NCBI GenBank assembly: GCA_934090795.1
Contig: CAKOJQ010000016.1
Coordinates: forward strand, 1 to 18,908
Source of the DNA: an uncultured Bacilli bacterium
GTDB taxonomy: Bacteria > Bacillota_I > Bacilli_A > RF39 > UBA660
Length of the DNA stretch: 18,908 nucleotides
Reading direction: 5' to 3'
A model generated the notes under the pieces. The model did no database searches. It saw only the letters and a program-made list of their open reading frames with translations, and was not told the DNA's origin. Of the stretch, positions 13,962 to 18,908 are shown one piece after another. Each line of letters begins with the position of its first letter. Position 1 is the first letter of the stretch. The position numbers and the translations under genes were made by a program.

Positions 13962-15029
13962 TTATTGTTTTAATAATTTTATTAACTCGTTAAAATATTG
14001 TTCTTTTAAATATTCATTTTTTATATTATCAATACCTGATGTTCCATCATTATTAATATTTATTGTATTAATTAATTCATTATTTTCATCATAAAGTGAT
14101 AAATTCCAATTATTTTTTTCAATATTTTTGTTATTTTCAATTGGTATTGTTCTTGATAACAATTCAGTTATTTTAGTTATATCTTTTTGATTACTAATAG
14201 TATTAACTTCTTTATTGCTATCATCTTTTACAATAATTTTTTTAGTTTTAATTAAATTTTCAATTAATTTAGGCTCTACGTATAGTTCTGTACCCCAATC
14301 ATTATTAATAGCACCCACACCTTTGTATTGATACAAAATATTGTATGTATAACACAATTTATTATCAACATAACTATAGTTAAGTAATGTTTTTTCTCCT
14401 GCAATAGTGTAATATTCTTCATAATCTTGGACAAAACCTTTTTCTTGTTTGTAATGGTTAATAAAATAATTATATCTATATAATACTTCATTTTCATTAA
14501 TTGATTTATCTAAGTAAGCATAAGCGATTTTATCTATAACACCATTATTAATGATAAAAGAAATATATTTATTAGTTGCAATAATATTATCAATATAATG
14601 TGAAAAAGTAATATAACCAAAAGATAAATCAGAAGACGGATAATGAATGTAATATTTCCATGAATTATCGATGGTAATATTAAATTTATCCTTAATAATT
14701 TCAACAATATCTTTAATTTCTTCATTGTTGTTATATGTAACAGGTGGTACAGTTTCAACCACTTTATTTAAATCTATTTTATAGTTATAATCAATTTCTT
14801 TATATTCAATATCTGGAATATATATATTAACATCTTCCCAGTATTGAAGGTTTAATAATTTCTTGTAGTCTTCATTAGCCTTTTCATCTATAACTTCATA
14901 TGATTTTGCTTGATTATCATTACCTTTATTGTCGTTATTATTTTCTTTTTTTAATTTATTTGCAACTAAAAATAAACTGCAAATAAATATAATAATTACT
15001 ACAATAATAATCAAAATTTTCTTTTTCAT
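13962..15029 (-). CDS. membrane-anchored extracytoplasmic protein, unknown function
   Basis: 355-aa protein with one N-terminal hydrophobic segment (residues about 4-24) after a lysine pair, then a low-complexity Asn/Lys/Asp linker (about 27-42) and a large, probably extracytoplasmic domain rich in Tyr, Asn and Ile. No lipobox Cys is in the right place (the Cys lies mid-helix), so it is more likely a signal anchor or cleaved signal than a lipoprotein. No known domain is recognised. The start ATG at 15029 has AGAGG upstream. Its 3' end and terminator are duplicated in decayed form at about 16085-16330 and 12293-12342, so this was once a tandem family. Confidence 0.8.
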   Translation of the reverse strand: MKKKILIIIVVIIIFICSLFLVANKLKKENNNDNKGNDNQAKSYEVIDEKANEDYKKLLNLQYWEDVNIYIPDIEYKEIDYNYKIDLNKVVETVPPVTYNNNEEIKDIVEIIKDKFNITIDNSWKYYIHYPSSDLSFGYITFSHYIDNIIATNKYISFIINNGVIDKIAYAYLDKSINENEVLYRYNYFINHYKQEKGFVQDYEEYYTIAGEKTLLNYSYVDNKLCYTYNILYQYKGVGAINNDWGTELYVEPKLIENLIKTKKIIVKDDSNKEVNTISNQKDITKITELLSRTIPIENNKNIEKNNWNLSLYDENNELINTININNDGTSGIDNIKNEYLKEQYFNELIKLLKQ

Positions 15030-15101
15030 ATATTCCTCTTTTCTATAAACATTCTTAATAATCGCATAGATACTTTATTATTTTTAATATTTTTGGCATA
15101 T

Positions 15102-15950
15102 TTACTCTTTTTTATTTTTACACACTCCAACATAAATAACATTATCAATAGTAATCTCATCAATATGAATCTTCTGATTTTTTAATTGTTTTTTCAATGG
15201 GGACATCATTAATAAATTATTAGTATCTTCTTCTGTAATTGAATATTTTTTAGAAATTTCTTTTTCATTTATAATATCAAAATATTTCATGAAATTAAGT
15301 TTTATTTCTTCTTTTTTACTGTAATCATCAATTTTTAGTACGTGTCTTAATTCATTTAAATATTTATTTCCGGGAGTAATTTTTATGATAATACCATTAT
15401 CTTTTAAAACTCTTTTAACTTCTTCATTATTAAAAGGAGATAAAAAATCAACAACAACATCAATGCTTTTATCTATTAATGGTAAATTATTAATATCTCC
15501 AATAATACAAATATTATTTTCAGTATAGTCAGTTGCCAAATTAATTGCATCTCTTGAATAATCTATACTTATAAGATTCCAATTTTTGTTAACTCTTTCA
15601 AGTATTTTATGCATATGTGTTCCTTCACCTGAGCCTAAGTCTAAAATATTAATATTATTTTTTGACATAGAATTAATAAATTTAGCAATTTCATCATAAA
15701 CTAAATTATAATAATTTTTATTTATAAATTGTCTTCGATTTTTAAATAAAGTAGTATTATAAATTAAACTATTTTTAAAATTAGAAGAGTTTACAAGAAA
15801 TAGCGTACCTTTTTTTGAAATAGTAAAAACATGATTATTTGTACAAATAAGTTCGTGGTTTAATACTGTTAAAGAATTTTTACAAATGGGGCACATTAAT
15901 ATATTATTATTAAAAATATTAGATATAAATATTTCATATTTATTTTTCAC
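15102..15950 (-). CDS. rlmA: RlmA-type 23S rRNA (guanine-N1)-methyltransferase
   Basis: 282-aa SAM-dependent methyltransferase. The N-terminal zinc finger has Cys20, Cys23, Cys36 and His40 (CPIC and CTNNH), the hallmark of the RlmA family, which methylates a guanine in hairpin 35 of 23S rRNA. The SAM-binding motif LDLGSGEGTH is at about residue 101, followed by an acidic strand end (ISIDYS) and DVVVDFLSPF in place of the usual motif IV. The start is GTG at 15950 with a perfect GGAGG seven bases upstream. Relatives act either at G745 (RlmA-I) or at G748 (RlmA-II/TlrB, linked to tylosin response); the sequence alone does not decide which. Confidence 0.88.
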   Translation of the reverse strand: MKNKYEIFISNIFNNNILMCPICKNSLTVLNHELICTNNHVFTISKKGTLFLVNSSNFKNSLIYNTTLFKNRRQFINKNYYNLVYDEIAKFINSMSKNNINILDLGSGEGTHMHKILERVNKNWNLISIDYSRDAINLATDYTENNICIIGDINNLPLIDKSIDVVVDFLSPFNNEEVKRVLKDNGIIIKITPGNKYLNELRHVLKIDDYSKKEEIKLNFMKYFDIINEKEISKKYSITEEDTNNLLMMSPLKKQLKNQKIHIDEITIDNVIYVGVCKNKKE

Positions 15951-15965
15951 GGCATACCTCCAAAC

Positions 15966-15974
15966 ACATTATAA
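15966..15974 (-). promoter_or_regulatory. promoter of rlmA-like gene
   Basis: Minus strand TGTTATAAT, an extended -10, lies just ahead of the ribosome site of the methyltransferase gene. No strong -35 is apparent. Confidence 0.5.
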
Positions 15975-16084
15975 CAAATTTTAATCAATTTAGAGGTAAA
16001 ATAATTATGTTGTTAATTAATAGCTCTTTTTCTATCATATTTATTATATTTAAATAATAATTTTTTGTTTAAACATTAAGATTT

Positions 16085-16330
16085 TCTAGAAAAAAATACA
16101 TCATTTTTTTTTAAAAAATATCAATTTATTATATTAATTGTTATTTGTTCTAATTTAATTTAGGCTTAAAAAAACTATTAAGAAATTAATTATATAATTT
16201 TCTAGCAGCTCTTATTGTTCTAATAATTTAGTTTACTCGTTATTTTCATCATAAAGTTATAAATTCCAATTATTATTTTCAATATTTTGTTATTTTCAAT
16301 TGGTATTGTTCTTGTATTTACTTAATTGTT
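16085..16330 (-). pseudogene. decayed duplicate of 3' end and terminator of 355-aa gene
   Basis: This interval matches about 13850-14150 in order: the AT-rich downstream stretch, the terminator stem region, the last codons, then, after a deletion of about 75-80 bp, the block ATTTTCATCATAAAG through CAATTGGTATTGTTCTTG. Stops and indels interrupt every frame. The rest of 15951-16401 is AT-rich spacer with no gene. Confidence 0.7.
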
Positions 16331-16336
16331 AGCATA

Positions 16337-16368
16337 AAAAAACATCTAGAAAATCTAGAGTTTTTTTA
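16337..16368 (-). terminator. terminator of surface-protein gene
   Basis: TCTAGA stem arms extended by AAAAAAAC/GTTTTTTT with one bulge, giving T-runs on both strands. It follows the 393-aa gene by about 35 nt. Confidence 0.75.
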
Positions 16369-16401
16369 CTTAGTAACATTGTAATAATCTTCTATCTTTA
16401 A

Positions 16402-17583
16402 TTAGGCTACATATTTATTTATAGTTAATGATATTTTTTGTTTAGCCTTAGTAGTAGCTGTTACTTTTACATCAGTTGAAATTTTACTAATAGCACCAGT
16501 TGATTCTACAATACTATCAATAGTATATTCACCAGTTACAGATGTTGCTGTTTTATTTTTGTAAGCATTATAAGTATAACGATATGATGGTTTTTCTGCT
16601 GCTTCAATATTCCAACTAACATTTTGATTGGCGTTAACAGTAAATGTTGAAGATTTACCATATGTTTTATCATTTTTTGTATAAGTTTTATTTTCATGAG
16701 TTAAAGCTAAATCTTTTTCATAATAAATAGTTGCAGTAGCGCTTTTTCCACTTGGAGTTTTAGCTGTTACTGTAATGGTTGCTCCATTTGAACAATTTTT
16801 AGGGTTAGAAGCAACATTAATAACACCGGTATTTTCATTAATTGTCATACAATTAGTATCACTTAATGAATAAGTAACATTTCCGCTAGAATTTTCAACA
16901 CTACTAATAGCATTTGATGTTTTAATTCCGTTAACATGAAGAGTGTCCTCGCTTAATCTTAATGATATTTTTTCTTCTGGCTGAGGTTTTGCTGTTGTTG
17001 TTACTGGTATTTTTTTCCATTTAGCATATAAAGTAGTATCTTCTTCTAAAAGTGCTTTTTCATGAATTGGTGTTCCATTTTTATCATACCATCCTTTAAA
17101 AGTATATCCACTATATGTAGGTTCTTTAGGAAGAGTTAATGGAACTCCTTTATTGATTGTAATAGGTTTAACAGCACTACCACCTTTAGAATCAAATGTA
17201 ATAGTAATAGATTCGATTTTTCCTTTATAAATTGCTTTTAATTTTACATTCTTTTTAATTTTGGTGTTAAAATCAAATGGTTCCTCGGCTAATACTTCCT
17301 CATTTTCTTTAATTTCAATCACTTCATACCAGTTTATGAATGATTCTCCTAGTTCTTTTTCATCTTTGATATCTTTTACATCAATGGTATGGTTATATTT
17401 AACTTGAATGATTTCTTCATTAGCACCATTATTTAAATCAAAAGTGATATCAAACTTTCGATTGAAAAACCATAATAAGAAAATAATTAGAGATAACAAT
17501 AAAATACCAAAAATAATACCAATAATTTTTTTCTTTTTTTCATTTTTTGAAGACTTTACATCTTCTTTCTTTGTATTTGTCAT
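16402..17583 (-). CDS. membrane-anchored surface protein with InlB B-repeats and Ig-like domains
   Basis: 393-aa protein with a lysine-rich cytoplasmic start, one membrane anchor (about residues 20-40) and the rest outside. Residues about 44-121 and 125-190 are two Listeria-Bacteroides (InlB B-repeat/Flg_new) modules; the second is canonical (ITFDSKGGSAV, then GYTFKGWYDKNG and TTLYAKWK). A Thr/Pro linker (191-204) leads to Ig-like beta domains (about 205-290 and 295-390). No LPXTG sorting signal is present; attachment is by the N-terminal anchor. Such proteins usually act in surface adhesion or protein contacts; the ligand is unknown. ATG at 17583 with AAAGGA upstream. Its own terminator follows. 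Confidence 0.88.
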   Translation of the reverse strand: MTNTKKEDVKSSKNEKKKKIIGIIFGILLLSLIIFLLWFFNRKFDITFDLNNGANEEIIQVKYNHTIDVKDIKDEKELGESFINWYEVIEIKENEEVLAEEPFDFNTKIKKNVKLKAIYKGKIESITITFDSKGGSAVKPITINKGVPLTLPKEPTYSGYTFKGWYDKNGTPIHEKALLEEDTTLYAKWKKIPVTTTAKPQPEEKISLRLSEDTLHVNGIKTSNAISSVENSSGNVTYSLSDTNCMTINENTGVINVASNPKNCSNGATITVTAKTPSGKSATATIYYEKDLALTHENKTYTKNDKTYGKSSTFTVNANQNVSWNIEAAEKPSYRYTYNAYKNKTATSVTGEYTIDSIVESTGAISKISTDVKVTATTKAKQKISLTINKYVA

Positions 17584-17741
17584 AAGATCCTTTTTTAGTT
17601 CATTTTAATAAAATAATTGCTAAATGTAAATTATTCATTATTAATGATAATGTCACTACATTTCATATATTTGTTATATTATTTCTTTAAGTATGAAATT
17701 TATATTTAACAAATACACATAAGAAAATAAAAATCAACATT

Positions 17742-17770
17742 TTGTTTGTTATTTTTACATATACTATACT
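17742..17770 (+). promoter_or_regulatory. promoter of candidate OLE RNA
   Basis: Plus strand TTGTTT (17742-17747), a 17-bp spacer and TATACT (17765-17770). An alternative extended -10, TGTTATTAT, lies at 17790-17798. Transcription would start about 17777 or 17805. Confidence 0.5.
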
Positions 17771-17776
17771 AGATAT

Positions 17777-18290
17777 TTTATTAAAAATATGTTATTATTA
17801 ATTTGTGGTGCATTATGCTAGTCACAAACACCATTTGAAGATGGGCCTAAAAATCCATTAATTGATATCGATACTTTATATATTTTGCTTCTTCTGCCCA
17901 AGTTGGGGTGAATATGTAATTTTAAATAATAGGGAAACCATAATGGCATATGTCTTACCCTATTATTAGATAATAAAAGAATAAAAATCATGTCGTGAGT
18001 GAAAATGTGGGATAGAAATTGAAATCATTTTTGCAAAAGCGAATAAGAATGGGATAAGAGTGTCAGGGAAAACCTCTAGCATGTATTTATTATAAGGATT
18101 GTAGTACGGACTATGTGGCAATCGAGTAATTACTTAGGCAACTAATAATTATTTTCTGTAAAGGAGAAATCGCCCTAGAGTAATCAAAGGAAGGAAAATA
18201 GAGAAACTCAACTCGACCAAAGCCGTAAAATTAACTTATAATAAACCATTGTTTTACTTCAAAACTTTATATTTATATAAAGTTTTTTTC
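17777..18290 (+). ncRNA. candidate OLE RNA (large structured non-coding RNA)
   Basis: About 515 nt without a credible ORF on either strand. Composition is visibly less AT-rich than the flanks, with many purine-rich loops (GGGAAACC, GTCAGGGAAAACC, GGAAGGAAAA) and short stems such as TTTGTG/CACAAA (17803-17828). A promoter lies in front, an intrinsic terminator behind, and an OapA-like gene follows at 18311. OLE RNAs are large RNAs (typically about 600 nt) found in anaerobic and extremophilic Bacillota, usually just upstream of oapA, whose product binds them at the membrane and affects magnesium, cold and alcohol tolerance. The call rests on length, context and the neighbour; I could not align it to the OLE consensus. 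It is somewhat short for the class. Confidence 0.6.
18262..18289 (+). terminator. terminator between ncRNA and oapA-like gene
   Basis: AACTTTATA (18263-18271) pairs with TATAAAGTT (18276-18284) around a 4-nt loop and is followed by a T-run to 18289. Readthrough would supply the downstream gene, whose ATG is about 20 nt further on. Confidence 0.85.
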
Positions 18291-18310
18291 ATAAAAAGAA
18301 AGGATTATTA

Positions 18311-18820
18311 ATGAAAAAAGTGAATTGGAATTTAATAGTATTTATACTATCTTTTACCCTTGCTTTAATATTTAGTTTTCTAACTAATAAATTATCTAAT
18401 AATGCAAGTAACATAATTATGATATTATTAATTTTATTTGTTATCTCTATAGGGATAGTTTTTGATATGTTAGGTGTTGCCGTTTTAACAGCTAAAGAAT
18501 CAACTTTTCATGCTAAAAGTTCTAAAAAAATTAAAGGGGCTAAGAAAGCAACTAAATTAATTAGAAAGAATGTAAGAGTTGCAAGTTTTTGTAATGATAT
18601 TATTGGTGATGTTTGTGGAATTGTATCTGGTGGTTTAGGAGCAGTACTTGCAATAAGTGTGTCTAAATATATTGATATTACAATAGCCTCAATTATTACT
18701 TCAGCAATTATTTCGGCTTTAACAGTTACAGGTAAAGCAATATTTAAAACAGTTGCAGTTAAAAAAGCAGATAATATTGTTTTTATAGCTTCTAAAATAT
18801 TAAGTATATTTGAAAAATAA
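18311..18820 (+). CDS. oapA: OapA-like DUF21-related membrane protein
   Basis: 169-aa membrane protein with about four hydrophobic segments (about 7-25, 34-57, 93-118, 122-145). The layout resembles the DUF21/CNNM transmembrane domain of magnesium transporters: a first block IGIVFDMLGVAVLTAKESTFHA, a basic stretch with SSKKIKGAKKA, then a helix pair and TVTGKAIFKTVAVKKAD in place of the usual GE--PK motif. It has no CBS or CorC domains, so it is a stand-alone membrane unit as in OapA, the OLE RNA-binding protein. Start: ATG at 18311 with AAAGGA at proper spacing. The preceding candidate OLE RNA supports the name; without it, a DUF21-type membrane protein would be the safe label. From 18821 to the window end no gene is visible. 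Confidence 0.7.
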   Translation: MKKVNWNLIVFILSFTLALIFSFLTNKLSNNASNIIMILLILFVISIGIVFDMLGVAVLTAKESTFHAKSSKKIKGAKKATKLIRKNVRVASFCNDIIGDVCGIVSGGLGAVLAISVSKYIDITIASIITSAIISALTVTGKAIFKTVAVKKADNIVFIASKILSIFEK

Positions 18821-18908
18821 AATCATTAAAAGAGAGTGTAAAAAACTTTGTGTAAAGATACCAATCTATGGTAATAAAGATATTTGAGATTGATTATATT
18901 CAGTCTCT

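Noticed and set aside
14276..14758. Two extra minus-strand frames inside the 355-aa gene
   Set aside because: They are out-of-frame shadows, low in complexity, with no start signals. The 355-aa frame is longer and has a proper start and terminator.
17800..18260. Group I or group II intron, tmRNA or RNase P RNA
   Set aside because: I looked for the group II domain V pattern, group I P/Q/R/S elements, the tRNA-like ends of tmRNA and the RNase P core boxes and did not find them. The OapA-like neighbour favours OLE RNA.
1..18908. CRISPR array or tRNA/rRNA genes
   Set aside because: No regularly spaced repeats and no cloverleaf or rRNA-like sequence were seen anywhere in the window.

Overview
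The window is very AT-rich and uses the standard code. It carries a sporulation-type penicillin-binding protein (SpoVD), an OapA-like membrane protein behind a long structured non-coding region, InlB-type repeats and a VanZ-like protein. Together these suggest a low-GC, Gram-positive Bacillota, probably an uncultured gut Bacilli/Erysipelotrichia- or Clostridia-like anaerobe. The genus cannot be fixed from the sequence. Almost everything is on the minus strand, so transcription runs from high to low coordinates.

Main result: a mobile element of about 6.07 kb (5058-11132) sits inside spoVD. The gene is cut in the codons of its SxN active-site motif. The 5' part lies at 11133-12174 and the 3' part at 4196-5057, with a 4-bp core (TTGC on the + strand) at each junction. 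Removing the element rebuilds a continuous 635-codon reading frame with SxxK, SxN, KTG and a C-terminal PASTA domain. The joined element ends form a near-perfect 48-bp dyad, as expected of a large serine integrase attP, and the element encodes such an enzyme next to one end. The layout resembles skin-type elements that interrupt sporulation genes and are excised during sporulation. In the rejoined circle the recombinase frame would run directly into the ORF at the other end of the element.

Element contents in transcription order: a two-domain DUF5655-like ORF without a convincing start; a 90-aa unknown protein; a frameshifted 113-codon ORF; a leader RNA with a terminator and possible alternative pairing; a small membrane protein; a VanZ-like protein; a receiver protein without a recognisable DNA-binding domain; a strong terminator; a SHOCT-like small protein; and the recombinase.

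Downstream of spoVD (103-4169) is a MerR regulator under a promoter with a 19-bp spacer and a perfect 8+8 bp palindrome. It precedes two ABC exporter genes whose transmembrane halves differ but whose ATPase halves share an identical tract of about 618 bp.

Upstream of spoVD (12184-17583) are an AbiEi/AbiEii type IV toxin-antitoxin pair, a membrane-anchored protein of unknown function with decayed copies of its 3' end on either side, an RlmA-type 23S rRNA methyltransferase, and a surface protein with InlB B-repeats. At the right end, on the + strand, is a stretch of about 515 nt with a promoter and a terminator, probably OLE RNA, followed by an oapA-like gene.
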